Shown: in pieces, positions 26,707-35,747 of the stretch | How the letters are laid out: each line of letters starts with the position of its first letter | Position numbering within the stretch: the first letter of the stretch is position 1 | Assembly: GCF_003052605.1 (NCBI RefSeq) | Contig: NZ_QASO01000108.1 | Span: 1 to 64,000, forward strand | DNA length: 64,000 nucleotides | Source of the DNA: Ectopseudomonas oleovorans | GTDB taxonomy: Bacteria > Pseudomonadota > Gammaproteobacteria > Pseudomonadales > Pseudomonadaceae | Direction: 5' to 3' | Program-made: the position numbers and the translations under genes | The notes under the pieces: generated by a model | Databases searched by the model: none | What the model saw: only the letters and a program-made list of their open reading frames with translations | Told to the model about the DNA's origin: nothing

Positions 26707-28233
26707 TCACACTCGGCTGTCGCGCATGCGCGTCAGTTGCCGCTCCAGCAGCGCCGGATAAGGGTCGAGCAGGCGCTCCACGCAGCTGGCTCCTTCCGGG
26801 CTGGCAATCGGGCGGATGCGCGCACGCTGGCGGGCCAGGGCATCCTGGGCGACGCGTTGCTCGACCAGCAGCAGATTGCGGCTGTGTTGCGACAAGGCCA
26901 GGGCGTCCAGGGCGCTGTCGCTGAGCAACAGGTCGGCCTGACCCAGCTCTTCCAGATCACTGCCCAGGGTCAGCCCCAGTTGCAGGGTGATGCCGCTGTC
27001 GGCGACCTCGATCTGCAGGGCGTGGCCCAAGGCGCGCATCAGCTCGCCACAGCAGATCGCGTGGGTCAGGTAATCCTCGCCGCACTCGCGCTCGTGGAAC
27101 AGCATCAGGCTGCTGCCGTCCTTGAGGGTATGAAGTTGTCCCTGATAGAGCGCAGCAGCCTGTTCCAGGCAACCCCGATAACGATCCAGCAGGTCCAGCA
27201 GGCGCGTACGCGGCAGGCGACGCAGCTGCTCCTGAGCACCGAGTTGAATGGCTAGTACGGCGCTAGCTTGCGATGGGCGCGGAGCCTTGGCGACCGGCGC
27301 AGGCGCCTCGGACTCGTCACGCAGGTCGGCAAAGGGATCATCCGGCTCTATCGTGTCAGGCCAGGGCTTGAGCGGCTCGTCATCGCCATACTTATCGCTG
27401 ATGTCCGCTGCATTGAGGGCAGCATGTTCGGCTGGGATCTTCTCCTGCTTGTCGAAGCGCTCGTCGTCTTCTTCGTGCAGATAGTCCTCGCTGTCATCGA
27501 GCAGCTGTTCGTCATCCAGTTCCTGTGCGGGCTCCGGTTTTTCCGGTACCAGGCGCGCCTGTAGCTGGCGCGCCAGGTCACCGATCTCGTCGTTGCGTCC
27601 GGCGCCCGGTGCAGGGTCGTCCGGGTCGCGCAGCCATAGGCGCATCTGCAGCAGTGGCGTGGAAATATGCCGGCCGAGGCGCATGCTCAGCGACAGGGTC
27701 AGTGCCAGCAGGATCAGGCTGAGAATGCCCATACTCTGCAGGCTGATGGTCATCGGCTGCTGGAACTGGCTCATGTCCAGGCTGATGCGCAACTGCCCGG
27801 CCATCACTTCCTGGAAGGTGATGGAGGTGGAGTACAAACCTTCGGTTTCACCCAGCACGCTGCGTGTCGGGCGCGCGCCGGCTTCGGCGAGGATGCGACT
27901 GTCCACGCTGTAGATGGCCGCATGGGCCACCAGCGGGTTCTTCGCCAGGTTGTTCAGCAGCACGTTGAGGCTGAGGATGTCGTTGGACACCAGCAGTTCG
28001 GTGGCCGAGGCCGCCGTCTGGGTGATCAGCGCCTGACCCAGTGCATCGGCCTGCTGCTGCATGGCCTGCTTGAACTGCATGCCCATGACCCAGGCGTAGA
28101 TGACCATCGCCAAGGCCACCAGCAGCAGGCTGTGGCTGGCGATGCGCAGCACCAGAGGCACGCGCCGCTGACGCAGCGCGTGGAAGATCAGGATGAAGAA
28201 GTTATCGGGTTTGACGGGCGCAGGCCGGTTCAC
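26707..28233 (-). CDS. Smp-like membrane protein with HAMP-like region and degenerate class III cyclase-like domain
   Basis: 508 residues from a GTG at 28233 (an ATG 69 bp earlier is less likely). Numbering below is from that ATG. Two membrane segments (about 48-72 and 190-207) bracket a ~115-residue periplasmic sensor, followed by a HAMP-like stretch and a long acidic linker (255-335). This matches the Smp/YtjB protein that is divergent from serB in E. coli, but is longer. Residues 345-500 resemble a class III nucleotide cyclase: LYQGQLHTLKDGSSLMLFHE matches the 'G..iKt.GDg...F' block, followed by an A..C..L..AL helix. The first metal aspartate is missing (LAIQLGAQ) and the second is Asp395. 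It is therefore probably a non-catalytic sensor. No verified function. Confidence 0.6.
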   Translation of the reverse strand: MNRPAPVKPDNFFILIFHALRQRRVPLVLRIASHSLLLVALAMVIYAWVMGMQFKQAMQQQADALGQALITQTAASATELLVSNDILSLNVLLNNLAKNPLVAHAAIYSVDSRILAEAGARPTRSVLGETEGLYSTSITFQEVMAGQLRISLDMSQFQQPMTISLQSMGILSLILLALTLSLSMRLGRHISTPLLQMRLWLRDPDDPAPGAGRNDEIGDLARQLQARLVPEKPEPAQELDDEQLLDDSEDYLHEEDDERFDKQEKIPAEHAALNAADISDKYGDDEPLKPWPDTIEPDDPFADLRDESEAPAPVAKAPRPSQASAVLAIQLGAQEQLRRLPRTRLLDLLDRYRGCLEQAAALYQGQLHTLKDGSSLMLFHERECGEDYLTHAICCGELMRALGHALQIEVADSGITLQLGLTLGSDLEELGQADLLLSDSALDALALSQHSRNLLLVEQRVAQDALARQRARIRPIASPEGASCVERLLDPYPALLERQLTRMRDSRV

Positions 28234-28407
28234 AGAGCACGGCTCTTGTCGACTGAAGTTGCCGCGCAGTATAGCGAGCGGTCTGGGGTGGGCAAAGCGC
28301 ATGGCTGCCCGGATCGACGGGAAACTGGGTAGAATGTGCGCCTTTTCGTCGGTCGGTGGCCAATTCGCTGCTTGCCTGCCTCAATCGTTTGCCTTGGAGG
28401 GTGCGTC

Positions 28408-29622
28408 TTGCGCGAAATCGTCCTGATCAATATCACCGGCGAGGATCGCCCCGGACTTACCGCAGCCATCACCGGCGTGCTGGCTCAGGGCGGGGTGAAC
28501 ATCCTCGATATCGGCCAGGCGGTAATCCACGACACCCTGTCGTTCGGCATCCTCATCGAGATTCCTGACAACGGCCGCTCCCAGTCGGTGCTCAAGGATC
28601 TGCTGTTCACCGCCTACGAGCTCGATCAGCAGGTACGTTTCACCCCGGTCTCCGAAGACGACTACCGCCAGTGGGTCGGTGGCCAGGGCAAGGCGCGCCA
28701 TATCGTGACGCTGTTGACGCGTAAGGTCAGCGCCGAGCAGTTGCAACGCGTCAGCGCGATCACCGCCAAGTACGGTCTGAACATCGACCATATCGACCGC
28801 CTTTCCGGGCGCATGCCGCTGGATATGCCGGCTGAGCAGGGCAAGGGCTGCATCGAGTTTTCCGTGCGCGGCGAGCCGGCCGACCCGGCGGCGTTGCGCG
28901 CCGAATTCCTCAGCGTGGCGCAGGAGCTCAACGTCGATATCGCCTTCCAGCGTGACTCGGTGTTCCGCCGTAACCGCCGCCTGGCGGTGTTCGACATGGA
29001 TTCGACGCTGATCGAGGCCGAGGTGATCGACGAGCTGGCCAAGGCTGCCGGTGTTGGCGAGCAGGTGGCCGAGATCACCGAGCGCGCCATGCGTGGCGAG
29101 CTGGATTTCCGCGCCAGCTTCAAGGAGCGTCTGGGCTTGCTGCAGGGCCTGTCGGAAGACGTGCTGGAAGAGATCGGCGCGTCCCTGCGTCTGACCGAAG
29201 GTGCCGAGGTGCTGTTCGCCGAGCTCAAGCGCCTGGGTTACAAGACCGCGATCCTTTCTGGTGGCTTCACCTACTTCGCCAGGCAGTTGCAGGCCAAGCT
29301 GGGCATCGACTACGTGTTTGCCAACGAACTGCAGATCGAGAACGGCAAGGTCACCGGCGTGGCCGTCGAGCCCATCGTCGACGCGCAGCGCAAGGCCGAT
29401 TTGCTGCGTGAGCTGGCGCAGAAGGAAGGTTTGCAGCTGGAACAGACCATCGCCGTCGGCGATGGTGCCAATGACCTGCCGATGCTCGGTCTGGCCGGTC
29501 TCGGCGTGGCTTTCCGCGCCAAGCCGCTGGTCAAGCAATCGGCCAAGCAGGCGATCTCCACCCTGGGGCTGGATGGCATTCTTTATCTGCTGGGTTTTCG
29601 CGACCGTGAGGGGCAGGAATAA
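28408..29622 (+). CDS. serB: Phosphoserine phosphatase SerB
   Basis: 404 residues from a TTG at 28408, supported by GGAGG at 28396-28400; an ATG 72 bp earlier is possible. Two N-terminal ACT-like regulatory modules (EIVLINITGEDRPGLTAAIT, then HIVTLLTRKVSAEQLQRV) precede the HAD phosphatase: AVFDMDSTLIEAEVID (DxDST nucleophile), ILSGGFTYFARQL and AVGDGANDLPML. It performs the last step of serine synthesis. It is divergent from the Smp-like gene, as serB is in E. coli, and convergent with fimX. Confidence 0.95.
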   Translation: MREIVLINITGEDRPGLTAAITGVLAQGGVNILDIGQAVIHDTLSFGILIEIPDNGRSQSVLKDLLFTAYELDQQVRFTPVSEDDYRQWVGGQGKARHIVTLLTRKVSAEQLQRVSAITAKYGLNIDHIDRLSGRMPLDMPAEQGKGCIEFSVRGEPADPAALRAEFLSVAQELNVDIAFQRDSVFRRNRRLAVFDMDSTLIEAEVIDELAKAAGVGEQVAEITERAMRGELDFRASFKERLGLLQGLSEDVLEEIGASLRLTEGAEVLFAELKRLGYKTAILSGGFTYFARQLQAKLGIDYVFANELQIENGKVTGVAVEPIVDAQRKADLLRELAQKEGLQLEQTIAVGDGANDLPMLGLAGLGVAFRAKPLVKQSAKQAISTLGLDGILYLLGFRDREGQE

Positions 29623-29644
29623 GCACCGGCGCCGTCTCGGATAT

Positions 29645-29836
29645 AAAAAGCCACCTGTTCAGGTTAATGCCAGTCAGTTAAGCGTCGACGCAGCCAATGG
29701 GTAGGAGCGGCGCCCCGCCGCGAACCAGGGTGACGCGCCATCGAAAAACTTCGCCCCGAGGCGGGGCTCCTACGAAAAGCCGCTTTGGCCACGGCCACCT
29801 TATCTGATCGGCATTAACCTGTTCAGGTGGCTTTTT
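29645..29836. terminator. Bidirectional terminator of serB/fimX, arms separated by an inserted REP-type repeat
   Basis: The arm at 29645-29671 (AAAAAGCCACCTGTTCAGG, then TTAATGCC) and the arm at 29810-29836 are complementary at 25 of 27 positions and end in A- and T-runs, like a bidirectional intrinsic terminator between convergent genes. They are 138 bp apart; between them sits a separate inverted repeat (29701-29773). Confidence 0.7.
29701..29773. repeat. REP-type inverted repeat GTAGGAGC ... GCTCCTAC
   Basis: Arms at 29701-29708 and 29766-29773, extended by GGCGCCCCGCCGCGAA on the left and TTCGCCCCGAGGCGGG on the right. This is the common Pseudomonas GTAGGAGC REP type. It lies inside the serB/fimX terminator. 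Confidence 0.8.
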
Positions 29837-29848
29837 CGTCGGCGGGAT

Positions 29849-31918
29849 TTATTCGTCGCCAGCGGAGAAGTCGTAGTCCATCGACTGGCTCGGGCCCTGC
29901 AGGTAGTAGCCCTGAATGAAGTTGACCCCGGCCTGCCATAGCGTCGCCAGTACGCTGGCACTTTCGACGAAGGGCACGATGGTCAGCTTGGCCTGGGCAT
30001 GCAAGCTGCTGAGCAGGGTTTTCAGCGCTTCCTGGTTCTCTGCATTGCTCAGGTCCTGGGAGAACGAACCGTCGACTTTGACGAAGTCCACTTGCAGGTG
30101 CTTGAGCGTGTTGAACGGGTTCAGGGCGCAGCCGAACTGGCTCAGGGCGATTTTGCAGTGCAGTTCGGCAAGGCCCTGGGTCAGGGTTTTGGCCTGCTTC
30201 AGGTAGGCGATGGCGTCCGGTTCGCTGAACTGGAACACCAGCGAGTCCGACGGCAGGCGAGCGGCCTTGAGTGCCACGCTGAGCCAGGGCAGCAGCGTTT
30301 GATCCTGCAGGCTGGCGCTGGACAGGTGCACGAACAGACGGGTGTTATGGCCTTTGGAGCGGTGGTCGGCCAGCAGCTTGATCGAGTTGAGGATCACCCA
30401 GCGGTCGATCTTCTCGCCCAGGCCCGCGTCCTTGGCCGCGGCGAGGAACTGCGCCGGCGGCACTTCTTCACCCTGTGGGTTGAGCAGGCGCAGCAGCACT
30501 TCGTAATGTTCGTGGGCGTCGCCACGCAGGCTAATGATCGGCTGGAACAGCAGCCGGAAGCTGTTGTTCTCCAGTGCTTGCTGCACCATCGCCAGCAGGT
30601 TGCCGCGGTTGGCGGCTGCGGCCAGCTCATCGGCCGGGTTGAACACTTTGATGGCATTGCCGTCATTGAGCTCGTCGGCGCAGCGGTGCGCGCGATCGAG
30701 GACTTCCTGCGCCTTGGCGGTTTTCTCGCTGAGGCCGGCTACGCCAATCGACAGGGTGGTCTGCGCGGTGCGGCCGCTGACATCGAACAGGTGGGCTTCG
30801 ACCTTCTTCAGCAGGGTCGCCAGGCTGGCTTGGCACTGCTCGGACGTCTGGCCCGGGAGCAGGGCGGTGAACACGTCGTCACCGAAACGGGCCAGTTGGG
30901 TATCCGCCGGGAAATGTTCGCGCAGCAGGCCGGCCAGGTCGGTCAGCAGCAGGTCGATGCCGGCCAGGCCGATCTCGCCCTGCATGCTGGCATAGCGGTC
31001 GACACGGATGTACGCCAGGGTCGAGGGCTGACCGGTGTTGACGGCGCGCTCGGCGGCGTTGTCCATCAGCTCGAGGAAGTGATTGCGGTTGAACAGGCCG
31101 GTGACCAGATCCTGGCTGCTGATCTCGCGTAGTTTTTCTTCCAGTTCGGCATTGGAGGTTTTTGCGCGGATCACCACCTGAATGCACGGCTCGCCATCAT
31201 AGGTGGCGGGGGAGAAGGTCATTTGCACGGCGAAGCTGCTGCCATCGGCGCGTACGCCCTGGCAATTGAGCTCGGCATTGCCTTCGGCGCTCTGGTAGTT
31301 CTTCAGGAAATCCTTGAACGCAGCGTGATCGGCACTGGCGATCAGGTCGATCATCGGCATGCCTTCCAGCTCGTCACCATCCTCGTAGCTGAACAGCTCG
31401 AGATAGGCACGGTTGGCGTAGATGTGCATGCCCTCGTGGACGTAGGTGATGGCGTCCACCGAGCTTTCCAACAGCAGCTGGCAGCGCTTCTCCGCTTCAC
31501 GCAGTGCCACTTCCGCAGCACGGCGGGCGCGACGCTCTTCAAGGTTGGCCAGCTCGCGCTTGGCCACCAGCACCAGGCGTTCGTCCTCGCCTTGCGGTAG
31601 GGCGTCCTGTGCACCGAACAGCAGGGCTTGGGTGATCATCTCTGAGTCGTTGTCCTCGACCAGCTGGATGACAGGGATGTCCTTGGCCTGGCGGCGGATG
31701 GCGGTTATCGCCTCGCTGGGTTCGAGGTGCTCGCTACTGGGGGCGCAGATGAGCAAGTCCCAGGTCTGTTGCAGGCTTTCAGCAAGGTCATCGCTGGAGG
31801 TCAGGCGATGCACGCGCGTGGCGTGCCCGGCGTTGCGGAACAGACTGACCAGGCGCTCTGCTTCGTTCTGCGAGTCTTCGAGAATCAGCAGGCGGATGGT
31901 TTTTTTTTCGATGGCCAT
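29849..31918 (-). CDS. fimX: FimX, degenerate GGDEF-EAL c-di-GMP receptor
   Basis: 689 residues in FimX order: a receiver-like domain (1-125) that lacks the phospho-acceptor aspartate (WDLLICAP), a PAS domain (about 145-255), a GGDEF-type domain whose motif is GDDVF (346-350), and an EAL-type domain whose motif is EVL (473-475). Both catalytic signatures are broken, so it should bind rather than make or degrade c-di-GMP, as P. aeruginosa FimX does at the pole to drive type IV pilus assembly. The next gene upstream encodes a protein with a PilZ-like motif, a plausible partner. Confidence 0.88.
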   Translation of the reverse strand: MAIEKKTIRLLILEDSQNEAERLVSLFRNAGHATRVHRLTSSDDLAESLQQTWDLLICAPSSEHLEPSEAITAIRRQAKDIPVIQLVEDNDSEMITQALLFGAQDALPQGEDERLVLVAKRELANLEERRARRAAEVALREAEKRCQLLLESSVDAITYVHEGMHIYANRAYLELFSYEDGDELEGMPMIDLIASADHAAFKDFLKNYQSAEGNAELNCQGVRADGSSFAVQMTFSPATYDGEPCIQVVIRAKTSNAELEEKLREISSQDLVTGLFNRNHFLELMDNAAERAVNTGQPSTLAYIRVDRYASMQGEIGLAGIDLLLTDLAGLLREHFPADTQLARFGDDVFTALLPGQTSEQCQASLATLLKKVEAHLFDVSGRTAQTTLSIGVAGLSEKTAKAQEVLDRAHRCADELNDGNAIKVFNPADELAAAANRGNLLAMVQQALENNSFRLLFQPIISLRGDAHEHYEVLLRLLNPQGEEVPPAQFLAAAKDAGLGEKIDRWVILNSIKLLADHRSKGHNTRLFVHLSSASLQDQTLLPWLSVALKAARLPSDSLVFQFSEPDAIAYLKQAKTLTQGLAELHCKIALSQFGCALNPFNTLKHLQVDFVKVDGSFSQDLSNAENQEALKTLLSSLHAQAKLTIVPFVESASVLATLWQAGVNFIQGYYLQGPSQSMDYDFSAGDE

Positions 31919-31980
31919 AGGGGGGTTAATACCGCGCCGAACGGACGCGAAAAGGCGACAAATGGTGAGTTCGCCGGAGC

Positions 31981-33783
31981 CTACAGCGACTTCCAGAGTG
32001 AGTCAAAATCTTCCTCCCCCGTAGGCTTCTGGCTTTGCGAGGCTGTGACCGGTGTCCCGGCTGAGGCTTCTTCCACGCCCACTCGGTGATACTCGAACTG
32101 GCTGAAGCTGCCGGTGCTGACTTGCTTGCGCGTCAGTACCGCTCGGTGCTCTTCGCCGTGGTCGTTGATCAGTACCTTGCTGCCTTCCTGGAAGGGCAGG
32201 CGCGGCGTGATCAGGCTGGCGGGACGAGAAATGGCGCTGATTTCCGGTAGCAGCAGGGCGCGCAGGTACTGGCTGTTCTGCTCGGCCTTGCGTAGCAGTT
32301 TCAGGCCGCAGGGGCGTGCGTGCGGCGCGATCAGCTCGATACCCATCTGCGTGCCGCCGCCGCGCACCTGGCGAATCCAGCGCACGACGGCCACGCTCCA
32401 GCCCTGACTGGGGTTGTCTTGTACGCCCAGCAGTTCACCGGCCTGCAGTTGGCTGGGGACGTCCTTGGGCCAGGACAGGCAATAGCCGCCTGGGCTGTGA
32501 TTGACGATGGGCAGGGGGAAGGTCGGGTAACTCTTGCCATTGTTCTCAGGCTGCGCCTGTTCATCGGGGGTTACCTTGGTGTACTGAATCTCTTCGAAGT
32601 GGATTTCGTCAGCCGCATTGCGCTGGGCATCGAAGGCGTTAGACCAGACATCAGGCTCGCCCGTGGCAGGCTTGAATACCGCAGCGCCCAGCTCGACCGG
32701 ACGTTTGAGCACTTCTGCGAACGAGCGGCATCCGGAGAGGAAGAAATGCAGCGCGGTCATGCCGATGCACAGGGTCAGGCTGCCTTGCCCCGGCGTGCGC
32801 TGGAAGGTGCGCTCGGCGATGTCGCCCCAGGCTGCGGCAACGTGCTGCAGCAGATCGAGGGTGATGCCTTCCGGAATCATCAGGCGCGATTTGCTGCGTT
32901 CTTCTTCCGGGAGTTCCAGGTATTCCTTGATGGCATCGACCAGCGGTTGCGTGTCGATGCCCAGCAGGTTGTGCAATTCGCTGCTCTGATACAGGGACTT
33001 GTAGCGTGGCGGGCCGTCGATCTGCGGCGCCAGTACGAACAGGCTGTCGGCATGGTCGCCTGGCTGCAGCTTGACCTGCGCGCTCCAGGGCTCCAGCGCT
33101 TCTGCCAGGCGGGCGATGCCGTTCTGGCGCATCTGGTTGGTGCGCGCGCAGCCGAGCAGCAGTGCGGTCACGTAGGTCTGCTCGGTGCTCATGCCCGGAG
33201 TATGGCGTGCCAGCGGGTCACGAATGACCTGGCGCTGCAGGCGCTGCTCGCAGGCAATCTGATAGAGCTGGTGCAGCTCCAGCCAGAGCCCTTCCGGAAC
33301 CGGGCAGTAAAGCTGACTGGCACGAATCAGCGCCTTGCAGAGGCTGTGGCTGGCGCGCTGCAGGGAGACGGCGAGCAACTGGTCGCGATCCTTGCCGCTG
33401 CGGGCGATCACGCGGGAAATGATCAGCTTGTAGCCGACGGCCAGGTGGTTCTGCAGCGCCTGGCACAGGTTGGCCACCTTGCGCGGGCGCTCGTCGAGAA
33501 CGATGGCCTGGTTGAGAAAGTGACGCTCCAGGTGTTGGCAGACGAAGCTGACTTCCGGGCGCAGCAATTCGAGCAACTGCAGGCGATTTTCCGAAGGGGT
33601 GAGGAATTGATTGAGTTCCACCAGGCTCTGATACAACTGACGTGCAGTTTCACCGATGTTCGCCTTGGGCAGGCCTGCGATCCAGCGTTTCAGATCACGG
33701 GGGCTGCCGTCGCAGAAACTGAGGCTCTGCTTGCTCGGCGTGGGAACGCGCAACAGTTGAAGGTGGGTACTCTGTCTATCCAT
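31981..33783 (-). CDS. Conserved protein with C-terminal PilZ-like motif, beside fimX
   Basis: 600 residues from ATG 33783. The first ~400 residues look alpha-helical and match no domain I can name. Residues 427-485 fit the second half of a PilZ domain: N428-H-S430-P-G-G433 is the [D/N]xSxxG c-di-GMP motif, followed by GELLGVQ, WSVAVVRWIRQV and TQMGIELIA, the usual strand pattern. The arginine motif RxxxR that should precede it is not seen. No signal peptide or membrane segment. It is probably co-transcribed with fimX (62 bp apart). It could be a c-di-GMP-linked partner of FimX; no function is established here. Confidence 0.6.
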   Translation of the reverse strand: MDRQSTHLQLLRVPTPSKQSLSFCDGSPRDLKRWIAGLPKANIGETARQLYQSLVELNQFLTPSENRLQLLELLRPEVSFVCQHLERHFLNQAIVLDERPRKVANLCQALQNHLAVGYKLIISRVIARSGKDRDQLLAVSLQRASHSLCKALIRASQLYCPVPEGLWLELHQLYQIACEQRLQRQVIRDPLARHTPGMSTEQTYVTALLLGCARTNQMRQNGIARLAEALEPWSAQVKLQPGDHADSLFVLAPQIDGPPRYKSLYQSSELHNLLGIDTQPLVDAIKEYLELPEEERSKSRLMIPEGITLDLLQHVAAAWGDIAERTFQRTPGQGSLTLCIGMTALHFFLSGCRSFAEVLKRPVELGAAVFKPATGEPDVWSNAFDAQRNAADEIHFEEIQYTKVTPDEQAQPENNGKSYPTFPLPIVNHSPGGYCLSWPKDVPSQLQAGELLGVQDNPSQGWSVAVVRWIRQVRGGGTQMGIELIAPHARPCGLKLLRKAEQNSQYLRALLLPEISAISRPASLITPRLPFQEGSKVLINDHGEEHRAVLTRKQVSTGSFSQFEYHRVGVEEASAGTPVTASQSQKPTGEEDFDSLWKSL

Positions 33784-33950
33784 CAAACTCGGATACTCCG
33801 GCCACGCAATACCAAGCGGCTCTAGTAATAGTCTTGCGAACTCTAACAGTATCTGCCTGTGCTGGCAGCCCATCCGCGCGGACGGCCTGCCTCGCCAGAG
33901 TACGGATCTATGACCGAACGGTCGAGATGCGGGTTCCTTTTCTCAACGGT

Positions 33951-34811
33951 TCAGTCCTGAGCCGTGCCCATCAGTTGGCCCATGCGCACCGCGCTGCCAG
34001 CGCCCAGCTCTTGCGCCCATTGCACCTGATTCGGGCCGAACAGGACGATGGCAGTGGAGCCCAGTTTGAAGCGGCCCATTTCTGCGCCCTTGGCCAGTTC
34101 GATCGGCCCGCGTGCTTGCGCGTCATAGCGTGTGCTCTTCAGCTCGCGCTTGGGGGGCGTGACCAGGCCGGCCCATACGGTTTCCACGCTGGCCACGATC
34201 ATCGCGCCCACCAGTACCACGGCCATCGGCCCGCGCTCGGTGTCGAACAGGCAGACCACGCGCTCGTTGCGGGCGAACAGTTCCGGCACGTTTTCTGCGG
34301 TGGTCTGGTTGACTGAGAACAGGCGGCCCGGCACATAGACCATCTCTTTCAGCGTGCCGCCCAACGGCATATGGACGCGGTGATAATCCTTCGGCGAGAG
34401 GTACACGGTGGCGAACTGGCCACCCATGAATGGCGCTGCACGCTCGGCGTCGCCACCGAGGAGTTCGACAGCGCTGAAACTGTGGCCCTTGGCCTGGAAG
34501 ATGCGGCCGTGCTCGATGGCGCCGAGTTGGCTGATCGCCCCGTCGGCCGGGCTGAGAATGGCGCCGGGAGTTTCATCCAGCGGGCGCGCGCCGTCTTTCA
34601 GGGCGCGGGTGAAGAACGCGTTGAAATGCTCGTAAGCACGCAGGTCCTCGACTTGCGCTTCGCTCATGTTGACCTGGTACTGCTTGGCGAACCACGAGAT
34701 CAGCGGATTCTTCAGCCAGGCGATACGGCATTCGGCAACGCAGCCGATCAGGCGCGACAGCAGGTGATGAGGCAGCAGGTACTGGCTGAGGATAAAAAGA
34801 CGTTGTTTCAT
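33951..34811 (-). CDS. psd: Phosphatidylserine decarboxylase proenzyme
   Basis: 286 residues from ATG 34811 with AAGGAA upstream. The LGST autocleavage site ([11 protein letters not shown]) gives the pyruvoyl prosthetic group; the conserved SPADG ([14 protein letters not shown]) and KDYHRVHMP (first catalytic histidine) are present. It makes phosphatidylethanolamine at the inner membrane. It lies 70 bp after rhdA on the same strand. Confidence 0.96.
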   Translation of the reverse strand: MKQRLFILSQYLLPHHLLSRLIGCVAECRIAWLKNPLISWFAKQYQVNMSEAQVEDLRAYEHFNAFFTRALKDGARPLDETPGAILSPADGAISQLGAIEHGRIFQAKGHSFSAVELLGGDAERAAPFMGGQFATVYLSPKDYHRVHMPLGGTLKEMVYVPGRLFSVNQTTAENVPELFARNERVVCLFDTERGPMAVVLVGAMIVASVETVWAGLVTPPKRELKSTRYDAQARGPIELAKGAEMGRFKLGSTAIVLFGPNQVQWAQELGAGSAVRMGQLMGTAQD

Positions 34812-34881
34812 CGTGTTTCCTTGAAGGTTCTGAACCGACACTGGCGTGGCCAGGCCGGGTGCAACTGAATGGTCGACGGAC

Positions 34882-35697
34882 TCAGCGTTCGATGGGCGTG
34901 TCGGGCAGGTTGCCCCACTCGGACCAGGAGCCGGCATAGGCCTTCACGCGTGGATAGCCGAGTGCCTTGGCCACCACGTAGCTGAAGCCGGAGCGACGGT
35001 GTGTCTGGCAGTGAGTGATCACTTCCTTGTCGGGCGTGATGCCCAGGCCTTGCAGGACTTCGGCGATATCCGTGCGAATGCGCATACCGCGTTGCGGGTC
35101 CATGCCGGCGGTCCATTCGAAATGGGTGGCGCCGGGGATATGCCCGCCGCGCGCTGAACTCAGTTTTTCGCCGCGATATTCGTCTGCGCCGCGCACGTCC
35201 CAGATGGCCAGATCGGCGGCATCCAGGCGCGATTGCAGGTACTCGCGGGTGGCGGTGGGGGCATCGCTCAGCGTCAGTGATACCTCGGTGCGGGTCACTG
35301 CGGGCTCCTCCTGGCTCAGCTCGAGGCCATCGCTGATCCAGGCCTGCAGACCGCCGTTGAGGAAGTGGTAACGCTGATGGTCGATCACGTCGAGCAGCCA
35401 GATGAAACGACCGGCCCAGGGACCGCCCTCATCGTCGTAGACCACATAAACGGCATTCGCGTGATGGCCGATATCGGCGAACAGCGCTTCGAGCTGCGCT
35501 CGCTCGGGTAGCAGGCCGGGGGCGGGCGGCAGGCCCAGTTGCGTGCGCTTGGCATCCACCCAGCGCGCGCCCGGTATGTGGCCGGCGGCGTAGCGCGCTG
35601 CGCTGCTCAGATCGAGCAGGATCAGGTCGGCTGCATCCAGGCGTTCGGCCAGTTGGGCAGGCTCGATCACCAGTGGCAAGTTGTCGAAGGCGGACAT
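34882..35697 (-). CDS. rhdA: Thiosulfate:cyanide sulfurtransferase (rhodanese) RhdA
   Basis: 271 residues from ATG 35697, preceded by AAGGAGG. Two rhodanese domains: the N-terminal one is inactive, the C-terminal one has the active-site loop [10 protein letters not shown] with the catalytic cysteine. [16 protein letters not shown] and [12 protein letters not shown] are characteristic. It moves sulfane sulfur to cyanide or other acceptors in the cytoplasm. Location next to psd matches P. aeruginosa. Confidence 0.93.
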   Translation of the reverse strand: MSAFDNLPLVIEPAQLAERLDAADLILLDLSSAARYAAGHIPGARWVDAKRTQLGLPPAPGLLPERAQLEALFADIGHHANAVYVVYDDEGGPWAGRFIWLLDVIDHQRYHFLNGGLQAWISDGLELSQEEPAVTRTEVSLTLSDAPTATREYLQSRLDAADLAIWDVRGADEYRGEKLSSARGGHIPGATHFEWTAGMDPQRGMRIRTDIAEVLQGLGITPDKEVITHCQTHRRSGFSYVVAKALGYPRVKAYAGSWSEWGNLPDTPIER

Positions 35698-35747
35698 GAC
35701 GGCCTCCTTGAATGAAAAGAGGTCGATTGTAGCGGAAACAGAGCGCG

